A stretch of 64,000 nt of DNA from Nymphaea colorata (taxonomy: Eukaryota > Streptophyta > Magnoliopsida > Nymphaeales > Nymphaeaceae): assembly GCF_008831285.2 (NCBI RefSeq), contig NC_045138.2, positions 7,283,205-7,347,204 of the forward strand, given 5' to 3'. The translations under genes and the position numbers were made by a program. Of this stretch, positions 10,436-21,970 are shown one piece after another. The stretch's first letter is position 1; each line of letters starts with the position of its first letter. The notes under the pieces were generated by a model that worked only from the letters and a program-made list of their open reading frames with translations, searched no databases and was not told the DNA's origin.

Positions 10436-13421
10436 TGCCTATCAAACTGGGTGGTGTGTGAATGACATCTAGTTTGCTTCTGAGATTTTCAATGGAAGAT
10501 TTAGATAAGACCTTTATAAAAATATCTGCAACCTGCTGAGATGAAGGAACATATTGAGTAACTAAGGTCCCCAATGCCACCTTCTCAAGTAAAAAGTTAT
10601 AATCCATAGCAACATGTTTCATTCATGAATGGAAAACTGGTTTAATGCTAACTCGTACAGTAGACATGTTGTTGCAGTATAGCTGTGGAGGATCTGTTAT
10701 ATGAATGCGACATCTTTGAGTATGAAGGAAAGCCATGTTAATTCAGCTACTGTAGAGGACATCGATCTATATTCCGCTTCAGTTGTAGAGCAAGCCACCG
10801 TTGATTGTTTTTTAGCTGTCCATGAGATAGCATTTGTTCTAATGAATGTGCAAAATCCAGTTGTGGATCATCGCGTCTCTTGGCACCCAGCCCAATCTGA
10901 ATCAGAATAAGCATTCAACAAAAAGCTGACTAAGGTGAAATTATACATCCGAGTTCAATGGTCCCATGAACATATATAAGTGTTCCGTTAACAAGCAAAA
11001 ACTGACTTCGAGTAGGCTGCTGCATATATTGATTGGCATACTTTACACTGTAGGTGATGTCAGGACGTGTGAATGTGAGATATTGAAGTCCACCTACCAA
11101 GCTGCGATAGGGTGTAGGATTAACAAATAGTGGATCTTCAGAGGGTGGCCAAAAGTTCTGAACTAGAGGAGTCACAGCTGGTCTGCAAGTTGTTAGATCA
11201 GCACGTTCTAAGAGGCTGTATGCATACCACTTTTGATTGAGAAAAATTCCTTGAGGTGTTTTCAGAACCTCAATACCTAGCAAGTGATGTAAACTTCCTA
11301 AATCCTTTATCAAAAACTCTTGATTAAGTTCAGTGATGAATTCTTGAATGAAAAAATTGTTGCTGCCAGTCAAGACTATGTCATCCACACACAATAACAA
11401 AATGATGGTTCCCTTTTTATTATGGCAAATAGAGAGAGAATAATCTGAAATGCTGCAGAAAAAACCTTTGAAGAGTAGAAAAAAATTGAATCTATCATAC
11501 CATGCCCTTGGAGCTTGCCGGAGTCCGCAGAGAGCTTTATGAAGCCTGCATACATGAGCTGGTTTGGTAGGATCTTCAAATCCTTGTGGCTGCTCTACAT
11601 AAACGGTTTCTTGTAGCTTCCCATGTAGAAAGACATTTTTGACATCAAGTTGCCTAATATCCCAATTTCGAGATAAGGAGATAGTCAACACAATGCGAAT
11701 TGTTGTAGGTTTGATGACTGTTGAAAAAGTTTCCATAAAGTCAAGTTTTAGATGATCCAAAGTTCCATCGCTTTTTAGCTTAGTTTTGAAAACCCATTTG
11801 ATGGAGATGACATTCATATATGAAGTTTGAGGTATTAGAGTCCATGTATTGCATAATTTTAATGCTTCTATTTCCTCCATCATTGCTTTACCCAACCTAG
11901 ATGCTTGAATGCCTCTTTGACTATTTTAGATTCCAAAGGAACCGTAAGGGCAGTGAAGTACTTGGGATTCGGTTTAACTGTGCCATATTTTGCACTTGTG
12001 AACATAGAATGTGAATTGATAGTAGATGGTGATTGCGGATCAGATCTGGAATGTGGCATTGGATCAGCGTGAGATGACTCGATGGCATCTTCAAAAGAGC
12101 TAGCATCTGCAACATGAGAGTCATTAGCAAACATAGCAAGTGGTAGATTACTACTTGAAGACAATTCATGGTTGTCATTCTGAGACAGGTTCTAATGGAT
12201 CCATTCTCAAGTTCATCGATAGAGCCAGACTTAGAAGCTTGCTCAACTAACTGTTTGTCATCAAACCATTCCTTGTAGGTGACACCATGAGAATGAGATA
12301 TTGTTGAAAATAAATTTTCAGGTTGTTGAAAAGGGAATATAACTTCATCAAAAACACATTTCTGGATATAAAGATCTGACCTGTTGGTCCTTTATGTGCT
12401 AAGCTATACCTATAAAAAAGCAGGGTAAAGTTCTAGGCTCCAACTTGTTCTTAGCATAATCTCAAAGATAAGGGAAACAATGGCTTCCGATGACTCTCAT
12501 GCATCCATAATCTGGGCTCTTTTTGAAAGCAAGCTGAAATGGACTTTTCGTATTGATAGTAGGCATGGGCAGTCGATTGATTAACCGCACAACTGTAGAG
12601 AACGCTTCAACCGAAAATTTTGTTGGCACACTGGCATGAAACATCATAGCAAGTCCGAGTTCAACTATAGTTCTATGTCTGTGTTCAACCATTCCATTAT
12701 GAGGAGGAGTTTTAGGACTTGCTTTTAAATGTTGGATACTGTATTCTCGTAGGTAGGAAGCAAGAGTGTTAATATTAAATTCCCCACCTTCATCGGTTTG
12801 AAAAATTTTTATTTTCCCAAACTGATTTTCCACAAACTTGTGAAAAAATTTAAAAATCTCATAAAATTTACACAACTGGGAAGGTCCTTATAAATCACAG
12901 TGCACACGACCAAGAAATTCGTCACAATGCTCTTCAACAAAAAGATATAGAAGACAACATGACTTAGCTAATTGATAGCTGGAACATAAAAAGCTACTAC
13001 TAGATGGGCCAAGAACTCTAATGGCCTTTTTATTGACCAAAAACTCTACTACCTGCTGGTTGATGTGGCCAAGGCGATGATGCCACACTTCTTTATTTGC
13101 TCCATGAAATTGGACTGAGAAAAATGCCTTGTGATTTTCTTGAAATTTTGACTTTGCTCTTACATTTTTCAGCATGTAAAGTCCATCATGTTTGGTTTTG
13201 GATGTCACAATTTGGCGATTCCTCTTGTCCTTTACAAAAAAACTATTTGCCAAGAATTCAAATATATATGGCATGTCTGCAGTTAATTGACTGACTGAAA
13301 TTAGATTCTTTTCAATTTCTGAAACCACCAAAACATTTTTGATAACAATAGAATTTTGCCCATCATGAACAATAGCATTTCTCACATGTGTGATGTCAAG
13401 TTTCTGACCATTGCCTACCAT
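10380..13421 (-). pseudogene. Ale-type copia pol: integrase, RT and RNase H, broken
   Basis: 13421-12888: protease end and pre-integrase (WHHRLGH, then a cysteine-rich part). 12875-12462: integrase core (FQTDEGGEF, NGMVEHRHR). About 12460-11900: linker with many stops. 11895-10930 (321 codons): RT, missing the segment between SDGTLDHLK and LDFMETFS; catalytic block reads LCVDDIVLTG. 10910-10622: RNase H with SDSDWAGC and TTEAEYRSMSS but several stops; 10622-10380: last part with QVADIFIK. Inactive. Confidence 0.85.
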
Positions 13422-14386
13422 TATCTTTCTGAACCGTAGTATTTAGTTGAAGTATTGAGATTACTTGCACCTAATGTGATGTGAGCAGATGCTCCAGTAT
13501 CTGGGCACCATTGTTGATCTTGACCATCCACAACCTTCATTGCAGCTAGCACCTGAGGAACTTGTTTGGGTTGGAACGTTTGATTAAAACAATGCCAGCA
13601 ATTAAGTGCAAAATGATTTCTTTTGTTGCAGATTTGGCACAGACTCCCTTTTGGGAGGCATTTGGACTGATTGAGATTATTGTTTTCCCTTTTGTCGCTG
13701 TTTAATGAAGTCCCTTGGCTGGCTTGATGAAATTCACGTCCCTTAGAATTGAACATCTGATTTTTATTTCACTTATAGTGCTGATTTTGGACATGCTGAT
13801 TCATAAAGGCCACCTAAGTGCCTGAAATATCTCCATATATATTTCTTACTGTCTCATGGCTTTCAAGCAAGGCAATGACTTCCAAGTATGGTGGAGTTGG
13901 ATGACGCATATAGGACGTTCTAAAGGATTCATATTTTGGCCCGAGACTGATCAATAACCAAAAGGCCTTAGATTGGTCTGAGACTGGTTTTCCAATGACG
14001 GCGAGTTCGTCGCATATAATTTTGAAAAATCTGGTGTATTTAGCAATACTTAGATTGCCTTTCCGATTCATCTGAAGTCTTTGCATAAGGAGCATTTCTT
14101 GCTCCTGCGACTCATAAGTAAATCTTCGATTTAGAGTATCCCATACCTGTTTGGAGGTTTTTAGGCTGGCTACTAACACCAATATTTCTTCAGATAGGGT
14201 TCCTATGATCCATCCACGCAGCAACCGATCTGATCTTTGCCAGGCATTGAAATCTGGATTCAATTCTTGTTCAGCTGCAGTGATATTGCCTCCATTGTTA
14301 CTGTTGCTGGGAAGATATCTGTCAGGCACGGGAGTTTTCCCATTGACAAATCTTATCATGTTCTGACTTTCGATTAGTCCTAGCAC
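13421..14386 (-). pseudogene. Ale-type copia gag, zinc knuckle and protease start
   Basis: Two frames. 14386-13814 (190 codons) is a UBN2-type gag: LPSNSNNGGN, LLRGWIIGTLSEEIL, VWDTLNRRF, LMQRLQMNRKG. 13756-13421 carries a CCHC knuckle (CQICNKRNHFALNC) and then the protease active site DTGA in WCPDTGASAHIT. A stop and frame change near 13814-13757 separate gag from the knuckle, so the polyprotein cannot be read through. Confidence 0.85.
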
Positions 14387-14516
14387 CTGCGTTTGCCATA
14401 AAAGAAAATTAGACTAGGTCAATTTGATGGAAACAAAATTGGTGGTGTTAAGGTTGAAAGAATATGGGTATTTGATGGAGGCAGTCAGCGAGCTTTGTGA
14501 GGCCATAGAATCGTAT

Positions 14517-14529
14517 GGCTCTGATACCA
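14517..14529 (-). other. Primer-binding site of the Ale-type copia
   Basis: On the minus strand this reads TGGTATCAGAGCC, complementary to the 3' end of plant initiator tRNA-Met, the usual copia minus-strand primer, immediately after the 5' LTR. Confidence 0.9.
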
Positions 14530-14834
14530 TAATAAAAATGACTGACAAGAGAAAGAAGGGCAGGAAGCTCAACTATCTCTCAATGATTTTGATAGTGAGC
14601 AAATATTGTTATTTATAACTTTTCTGTTTCCAAAAATATTGCCTGTAAAATGAATTCTATTGGTTACAATCAACAAAATCTGCCGTATCTCTTTTTTTCA
14701 AGTAATTTTTGTAATTCCAGCTTCGTCAACATCCTCAACGTCTTCAACAGTTTTCTTGATTTCTGTCTTCCCATTGATCACATTCTTATCTTTGAGATCC
14801 CTAAAATCATGTCTTTCTTGTTTACTCTTTATCA
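14530..14834 (-). repeat. 5' LTR of the Ale-type copia
   Basis: In element orientation it starts TGATAAAGAGTAAAC and ends TTTTTATTA, then meets the primer-binding site. Homologous over its full length to 10136-10435, with substitutions and a few small indels. Confidence 0.85.
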
Positions 14835-14839
14835 CTTGG

Positions 14840-15178
14840 ACCAACCAAGGGCTTGTGAAATAGACTCGCTTTCAATGTCATTCAAGTGGAAAGGGATAAT
14901 CTCCCACTTTTGATTGTTAACAACGAGGCCAGCTTCCACCTCGAAGTCGTGGAAGATCCTTTTTACCTCATGAATGCAATCCCTCTTCGCCTTATAGATG
15001 ACCATAATATCGTGTACATTGCGTGGTCCTTTAATTTTAGGGACTTTAATGTGTTGCTCTCGAACCGCTCATTTGAGACTACATGAAAAGATCTCTACTA
15101 CCACAATGGACAGGTATGGGGAGAGAGGGTCCACTTGACGGAGTTCTCTCTAACAACCGAAGTAATCCCCCTCCCAAC
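14840..15178 (-). pseudogene. LINE ORF2 middle part (RT palm), start of the non-inverted half
   Basis: Minus strand gives LRQVDPLSPYL, SIVVVEIFSCSLK, then a block with NVHDIMV where L1 RTs have the catalytic F/YADD, then FHDFEVEAGLVVNNQK and ISQALGW. The catalytic aspartate pair is therefore altered. The last residues lead straight into the block beginning at 10130 once the copia at 10136-14834 is removed. Confidence 0.75.
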
Positions 15179-15229
15179 CGTTGATAACTAGGGTGTAATA
15201 GAAATCAACTGTGCCCACTGTTCAAGGCT

Positions 15230-16050
15230 GGAAAGCGGTCACTCTCGCCTGAAGGCGTCAGCGCATCAGGCAAAGCCCCAAGGACGTGGCACCAAATCCA
15301 ACAGACCAAAACAGATCTGGAAACAGATTCTCGGCTCTAAATCAGGAAAATCAAGACGATGAGGTAACTGAATAGCATGGCATCCCAACGGCTCAGGAAA
15401 GGGATAAGGCCCTCTGGGATGATACAACACTAAGAAGTCTAAGTAACAACCGTCCTCATCCTACAAGGAGGGCCATGTCAAGAAGTCCGTAAATGGAGCA
15501 TCCAACACCACTACTAAGATCTCTCCCTCTCCGAGAGGATTCACATCCATATCAAAGGATGCCTCCCTACATCCTCGCCAACATAGTAAGCCAATCCCGA
15601 TGGCTCTGCTACCTGGATTCACTCCTACTGCTGACCTGGAGACTATTGTTGATGGAGCACCGAAGGAGCTGAAGACGACGCCCCTGAACCAGAGGGAAGC
15701 TTCGGCTCTCACTGAGCCCCCAGGTAAACTTCCAATATCTCCTCCCATTAGTGGTCGTGCAGATGCTCCATCTTGTCAGCACGGGCAGGCCAAAGTTACT
15801 GGTGGAGGAAGGGTTGCTTGTGCAGGAAGGGCCCAGGCTGGGTGTGCAGGTACTTTAGATTCGATGAAAGATACCATGGTTGTTGACATCGCCAGCAAGG
15901 AACATGTTAGCGATGGCACCGGAGATTATGCCTCCTAGAAAGCCTATGATGGGGGCAGTGATAGTCAGGTGGACAACATGGAGGCAAAAAGTGAGGGTGA
16001 AGAACCCCTAGAAGATGGACGCTAGTTTGAATCCTACCATTTCCCTCTAG
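15230..16050 (+). pseudogene. LINE ORF1 C-terminal remnant (inverted 5' half)
   Basis: Plus strand, broken frames. Near 15320 it reads NRFSALNQENQDDE, a pattern seen in the tail of plant L1 ORF1 proteins, followed by a Pro/Ser/Arg-rich low-complexity region. The 112-codon frame at 15600-15938 lies within it. The N-terminal ORF1 part with the nucleic-acid-binding domain is missing, so the LINE is 5'-truncated as well as inverted. Confidence 0.5.
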
Positions 16051-16054
16051 CAGT

Positions 16055-17337
16055 ATGACAATAGCAATTTTTTCTTGGAATGTCAGAGGATTTGCTTGTG
16101 AAGTAGGCCAAAGAGACATGCTTCTGACGATTCAAGAATTCAGACAAGAAAATCTTCTTTATTTTGGACCCTATGATGTATGATCCGACTTCAGAGTCTT
16201 CCAAGGATTTAGTAAAAAATGAGATATTATGCCTTCTCTACGAATACAAACAGTTGGGATGAACCAAGGAGGAAATTGTTGGTTGAAACCCGACCACTAC
16301 AATAGAGTCCTGGACCCTTCCTAGATCAAATCGAATTTTTCCCTTAGAGGAAGTGATTTTCAATACTCAGTCATTGGGGTCTACCTCCACCCGAATTGCC
16401 TCATGCGAAGGATGTCATTCCAAGCTATATGTTCTACCCTCCAAACGGAAAGATAGCCCACTGCGATAATGGGTGACTTTAATGCTCTTAGAAGACCTCA
16501 AGACAAAACCGGCAGAGCCCCGAGCAGATCGTCTTGCAATGATTTTAACGAATCCACTCTTAGCTATGGTAACATCTGGGCATGTATCAGCTCCCTTATG
16601 CTAGAACTGGATACAATCCAACAAAACACAGAGATGGCTCCTATTAAAAAAAGCAACATTGATGGAATGATAAGGACAGAACTAAAATCGTCCCTCAAGG
16701 AAGAGATTTTTTTGGAGACAAAAAGCCTGTGTTAAATGGCTGTCGGAAGGCAACCGTAACAGAAAACTTTTTCAGTCTCAATGTCAGTCCAAAACATGGA
16801 CGAACATAATCAATGTGGTGTAGGCAGGCAATGACAGGTCGAGTGTTCACAGCAACTTCAAGAGAAATTTTAGTGAGTTTTATGGTGATGGCGGCTTGGG
16901 ATATTGCCTCGTTCAAGGTTTAATTGAAAGGACATAGATTGCAGAGCAAGAAAATCATCTTTTGGGCAGCCAGTTGACAAGGAAGAGATTCAGAGGGCAG
17001 TCAAAAACCTCGGCAATGATAAAGCCCCAGGCCTTGATAGTTTTGTTGGGAGTTTTTTAAAAATATTGGCACGTCATAAGAATCGGGACCAGCGCGCCTT
17101 TCTTCTCAATAGATACATTTATGAACAAGTGCTGCTATGCCATGAGATGATTAATAGTTTGGACAATCATTATGGCAAGTCGGTACTCCTCTATATGGAT
17201 TTGTCTAAAGCCTATGAGAGAGTCAAATGGAAATTCTTGAGAGAAGCACTAATCTATCTTGAATTCAATACTTAATGGGTAAGTAAGATCATGACATGCA
17301 TGGGAATTACTCATGTTCTACCCTTTGCAGGCGAATG
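16055..17337 (+). pseudogene. LINE ORF2 5' part: endonuclease and RT fingers (inverted half)
   Basis: ATG at 16055 opens with FSWNVRGFA, the first motif of the L1 AP-type endonuclease. Near 16370-16490 are VIGVYLHPN and MGDFNALRRPQDK, the endonuclease core block. Near 16975-17060 is the RT entry motif (KEEIQRAVKNLGNDKAPG then LD), followed by HKNRDQRAFL, and MDLSKAYERVKWKFLREAL at 17195-17260. Several stops and frameshifts; inactive. It ends at about 17337 next to a T run. Confidence 0.8.
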
Positions 17338-17339
17338 CT

Positions 17340-18180
17340 GTTTTTTTTTGCATTCCAACTTTATTGCTGACTGAGGGAGAAGGAAAGCGGAACCTTTACA
17401 TAGATGAGGGCGTATCCCATTCATAGCTTGGTTTTCATGAATGTGTTAACTTCTATCAGCTCCCCTCCCAATGCCCATGCCACACCACCATATACTCTCT
17501 TGTTCTAGAGTATGGAAGAGAGGCCGGAGAATCTCACCCGTAAGGAGATTTCCACCAGTCCTCGATGCACAAATCCATTCCTGACTTCCATCGACTTGCC
17601 ATCAGTAATTGGCTGGCCACTTTCCGTGCATATTTCTTAACAATGCTCTCAAGTTCATCCCATGAGTCAACCCTTACCAAGAAATAGACCCTGTTTACGA
17701 AAGAAAACTGTGGGTTCCAAACCTCCTTCCATCGTGTGCCGAAACTATCGATGATGTAGCTCGGTTCCATCGTCCCCCTTGTCGCTCCTCCAAGAAAACA
17801 AGTGTTCGCCATAAACCGGTAGGGTTTCATCATTTCCTACAGGTCCTCCTCAGGAATGAGCACCCTCAGCTGCCCGTTCATCATGTGCACCTCCAACTTT
17901 TCTTCTTCCCCATCCCACGATCGCAACGGAGCAGCTCAGGAGCCTTTTCCATCGTCCTGCAATGAGTTGGGTCTAACCCCGACTCCATGTGAGCTGCACA
18001 GGCCAAAGAGGGCTTAAATCCTTCTTCCGTAGATCGTCAAAAGTGGGGTCAATCACCGGTTGCACTGAGCCTCCAGCAGTGGAAAGTTCGGAGGGGCCAG
18101 CTCTGCCCCCATGTGTTCGGATTCATACTCGGCAGCATTGCCGCAGTGTTATCGATCTCATCGACGAACATAGAGAGCTG
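17340..18180 (-). mobile_element. Retroposed unit with AATAAA and poly(A); 99-codon frame of unknown family
   Basis: On the minus strand the sequence ends with CAGCAATAAAGTTGG, then about 10 A (plus strand T run near 17340-17349). A polyadenylation signal about 15 bases before an A tail points to an RNA-derived insertion. Upstream, in broken frames, lies coding sequence: a 99-codon frame at 17833-17534 (MMKPYRFMANTCFLGG ... KEVWNPQFSFVNRVYFLVRV ... DLCIEDWWKSPYG) preceded by EEEKLEVHMMNGQLRVL. I do not recognise the family. It could be a LINE ORF1 or a processed pseudogene. The right limit coincides with the start of copia-2 at 18181. Confidence 0.5.
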
Positions 18181-18614
18181 TGAAGAAAGTTAATGCAAAA
18201 AACAAAAATGTGCATTATGAAGAAGGTGAAGGGTCCAACTTTTGGGTTCCCCAATAAGTCGCATGACAAGTGCTTCTTCAGCTTGCCTACTTTAATTTTC
18301 AGTTTTTTGTTTTTAATGCATATGTCAATTATGGCCATAGTGGAATTACCAAGAGTCATCATTTATTTTTCAGTTTTTTTTGTCATGTATATATATGGCC
18401 CTTTGGGTCAGCCTAATGTATATGAGAAAGGCTTTCAAGTGTGCTCAACGTTTTCTTGTCATGTGCTTAAATCTTTGCTGCCTTGTGTCATGCTTTGTGA
18501 CCACTTGAAGAAATAAGTGGTGGATTAGTTGTTGTGTTGTTCTTGTGCTATATTTGTATCATTTACAGGAGCACAAGAAGAGGACGTGAAGGCAGGTGAT
18601 TCCTTAAGCAAACA
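18181..18614 (+). repeat. 5' LTR of copia-2
   Basis: 434 bases, TG...CA, homologous to 21971-22562 but without that copy's internal tandem duplications. Contains an AT-rich stretch with tatatata near 18388, a plausible TATA region. Confidence 0.85.
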
Positions 18615-18769
18615 GTGGTATCAGAGTTCGAGGTTGATCCATTCTAAGCATCATTGTGTTGTCGGGATTGTTGGTAAAAGTGTAAAAGAGAAGCCTGTAA
18701 TGTAAAACAAATCTGCACACAACTTGTTCGACAAAATTTTTGTGGCAAATTTTTTCGCTCATTATGGCT

Positions 18770-21700
18770 AATGGCATGACCACTTTAAATATTTTTCAAT
18801 CTCTCATACCTATATTTAATGGAGATAATTATGGATTTTGGAGCATAAAAATGAAAACTTTCTTTTTGTCACAAGATCTTTGGGTTCTAGTTGAGAATGA
18901 CTATATAGAAAGTGCAGAGAGCTCCAAACAAGAAGAAAAGATGGTTGAATTAAGAGAGCAACAGAAGAAGGATTCAAAAGCCTAACTTGTTCTTCAACAA
19001 GTTGTAAGTGAGATTATCTTTCCTCGAATTGTTGGTGCTACTAGTTCAAATGAAGCTTGGACTATTCTCAAGCAAGAATATCATAGTGATAAGAATGTAA
19101 CGATGGTGAAACTCCAAACCCTTCGTAAACAGTTTGAAACAATGAATCGATCCAAGCATTTTTTTAAGAGCTTTCATAATTATAAATGAGATGAAAACTT
19201 TTGGAGAGGTTGTTAGTAACCAGAAAATTGTAGAAAAAATATTGAGGAGTTTACCACCTAAATTTGATCATGTGGTTACGGCTATAGAAGCGTCTAAGGA
19301 TTTGACTGCATACTCTACTAATGAATTATTGGGTTCTCTTTTAGCCCATGAACAAAGAATGAACAGGTCAACTGAGAAAAGTGTAGAACAAGCATTCCGA
19401 GCCCAAGTCAAGTTGGATGAATTTTGCAAAGAGAGAAAGGGAGCAACTGTACGAAAGAATACAAGTCGCAGGCAAGGTATAGGTAACTATCATGGACATG
19501 GACGAGGAAGATTTGAGACAGGCATAAACAAGTCAGAAGGTAGTGACACAAACAATAAAAAACATGACCATAAAAATAGGTACTATGTTTTTTGTAAAAG
19601 AAATGGTCATACTAAAGCATATTGTTGGGACAAAGCAAAACAACAAGCTAATGTAGTGGAAGAGAAAGGAGAAGATGGTAACTTGTTTTTTACTCATACA
19701 GAGTCAACAAAAAATATTAATCATGTATGGTTTTTAGATAGTGGATGCAGTAATCATATGACAGGAAAGAGAGACTTGTTTTGTAACATTGTTGAATCAG
19801 TGAAGCAACAAGTTCGACTTGGAGACAACAAAAGTGTGCAAATTGATTGTAAAGGCACAATTGAGATACCAATTAAAGGTGTTACTAAAAGGTTAGTACA
19901 TGGTGTTTATTATATACATGGGTTATATATAACTTGCTAAGTCTTGGACAGTTTGCACAAAAAGGATATTTGATTTCATTTCATGATAATGTATGTAAAA
20001 TAAAAAAGAACTGTTCTAACATGCCACCTATAGTAGTGTACATGACAAAGAACAAAATGTTTCCAATTGAGCTTTCACACTTTGATGCATATGCTTTAGT
20101 TGCATACATGAATAAAATGTCTAAGTTATGTCACTTAAGATATGGACACTTGCACTACAATGGACTGAAGTTATTGGGGCAGAAAAATTAGTTGTTGGTT
20201 TACTTCATCTTACTATTAATGAAGATATTTCTGAAGAATGTGTGTATGGAAAACAACATCGTCTTCCATTTCTAGTTGAAAAAGCATGGAGAGCGAAAGC
20301 TCATTTAGAATTAGTACATGCTGACATTTGTGAACCAATAAAAACTCCATCTCTAAATAATAGTAGATATTTTTTACTATTTATTGATGATTTTGCTCGC
20401 ATGAGTTGGGTGTTTTTTCTTATTAAAAAATAAAAGCCTTTGAGAAATTCAAGAAATTTAAAGTATTTGCAGGAAAAAAATGTGGGCGACCTATAAAAAT
20501 ATTTTGTATTGATAGAGGGGGAGAATTTCTGTCAAATGGTTTTGAAAATTTCTGCAAATTACATGGTATGCGTAGACAATTAACGGTAAGAAAAATTTCC
20601 TAACAAAATTGAGTTGCTGAAAAAAAAAACCGTACAGTGATAGAGATGGCTCGTAGCATGTTGAATGAGAAGCATCTTCCAAATAAGTTTTGGGCTGAAG
20701 TAGTGGCTACAACTGTGTATCATCTCAACATATCACCAACCAAAGCAGTCTGCAATATGACTCCATATGAAGCATGGTCGGAGAAAAGACCTGATGTAAG
20801 TAATTTAAAAGTTTTTGGATGCATTGTCTACTCTTTGTTTGATTCTAGTAGTTGAGACAAAATGGATAAAAAGAGTAAGAAATGTATTTTTTTGGGTTAT
20901 AGACTATACAATCTGGTAGCAAAGTCTTTAATCATTTGGTGTGATATCATTTTTTATGAGAATTGATCATGGGAGTTGACAACAATAGAAGATCAACATA
21001 TTCCATTTGTTGAATCAACTTCTCATTCAAATTCATCATCGTCAAGTGCTACTCATTCAAAAGAGACCAATTCAAATCATGAAGAAGATGTCGAAATAAT
21101 TACAGATGGATCTTGTCCACCAAGAAAGGTACAATCTCTACATGACATATATGCTTCTTGTTCATTTGCTTTTATGATAACTGAACTATCATGTTAAAAT
21201 TCAAAGACAGTATGATAAGTGAGTTCGAAATGTCAGATTTGGGTTTATTGCATTTCTTCCTTGGTCTTCAAGTTGTCCAAATAAATAATGGCATGTTTAT
21301 CTCTCAAGAAAATATGCATTAAAGCTACTTAAAAGGTATACTATGTTGCATTGCATGTCGTGTTCTACTCCCATGAATGCAGGCGAAAAATTGATTTTGT
21401 TTCATGGGATTGCTAAGGCCAATGAAACATTGTTTAGAGGTCTAGTTGGTGGCTTGTTATATTTGACTCATACACGACCAGATATTTTATTTGTTGTTAG
21501 CTTGGTATACAGGTTCATGCACAATCCATCATTACACCATCTGGGGGCAGCAAAACGTGTTTTGCATTACATCCGTGAAACTATCATAGTGTTCAAAAAA
21601 AGCAAAGTACGACGACATTATCATCTTCGGAAGCAGAGTATATTGCTGTAACTGCAGCTACTTGTCAGACAATTTGGATTCGTCGAGTTTTGGAAGATCT

Positions 21701-21960
21701 TGGTTAAAGTTAAACTGAAGGAACACCAATTCATTATGATAACAAGGCAACTATAGCAATGACAAGAAATCCGATTTACCATAGACGGACAAAACATATT
21801 GAACTTCGTCATCATTTCATTTGTGAGATTGTTGGTAAAGGTCAAATCGTGTTGAAGTATTACTCAACCAATGAGCAAGTTGCGGATGGGTTTACTAAAG
21901 CACTTTCATACCTAAAAATTGTGAAGTTTTGGTCTCACCTTGGTGTCTCAAACTTTGCAT
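18770..21960 (+). pseudogene. Copia-2 gag-pol remnant lacking the RT catalytic core
   Basis: 18764-18985 and 19191-19940: gag (FNGDNYGFWSIKMK, then a knuckle YYVFCKRNGHTKAYC in which the first Cys is Tyr) and the protease site FLDSGCSNHM. 19934-20433: pre-integrase (LCHLRYGH) and integrase (FIDDFARMSWVFFL), frameshifted. 20637-20855: integrase end (EMARSMLNEKHLP). At about 21195 the frame passes from the region before RT directly to the post-catalytic block (SEFEMSDLG, LLHFFLGLQV); the YVDD region is absent. A second deletion near 21595 removes part of RNase H; SSSEAEYIAVTAAT and HYDNKATIAMTRNP follow. Inactive. Confidence 0.85.
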
Positions 21961-21970
21961 TAAGAGGGAG

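Larger units (their letters stand above)
10136..14834 (-). mobile_element. Ale/Retrofit-type Ty1/copia element with both LTRs, inserted in the LINE
   Basis: Both LTRs (10136-10435 and 14530-14834), a primer-binding site complementary to initiator tRNA-Met next to the 5' LTR, and gag-pol remnants in the expected order on the minus strand. A 5-bp target duplication CTTGG flanks it at 10131-10135 and 14835-14839; removing the element rejoins the LINE ORF2. The RT region (QLDVKNVFLHGKLQ, HVCRLHKALCGLRQAPRAWYDR) resembles the Ale/Retrofit lineage. The LTRs differ at roughly 20 positions in 300 by eye, so it is not recent. Confidence 0.9.
8771..17339. mobile_element. L1-type LINE with inverted 5' half (twin-priming structure), split by an Ale copia
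   Basis: Two LINE halves face each other. The 3' half is on the minus strand (15178 down to about 8771, interrupted by the copia at 10136-14834). The 5' half is on the plus strand (about 15230-17337). The plus half stops in ORF2 just after the RT block DLSKAYERVKW and the following W..I..C motif; the minus half starts just before RQVDPLSPYL. These are consecutive positions in L1 ORF2, so together they make one element with its 5' part inverted and little or no overlap. That is the geometry expected of twin priming during target-primed reverse transcription. No clear poly(A) or target duplication is visible at the 8.77-kb end. Confidence 0.75.
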
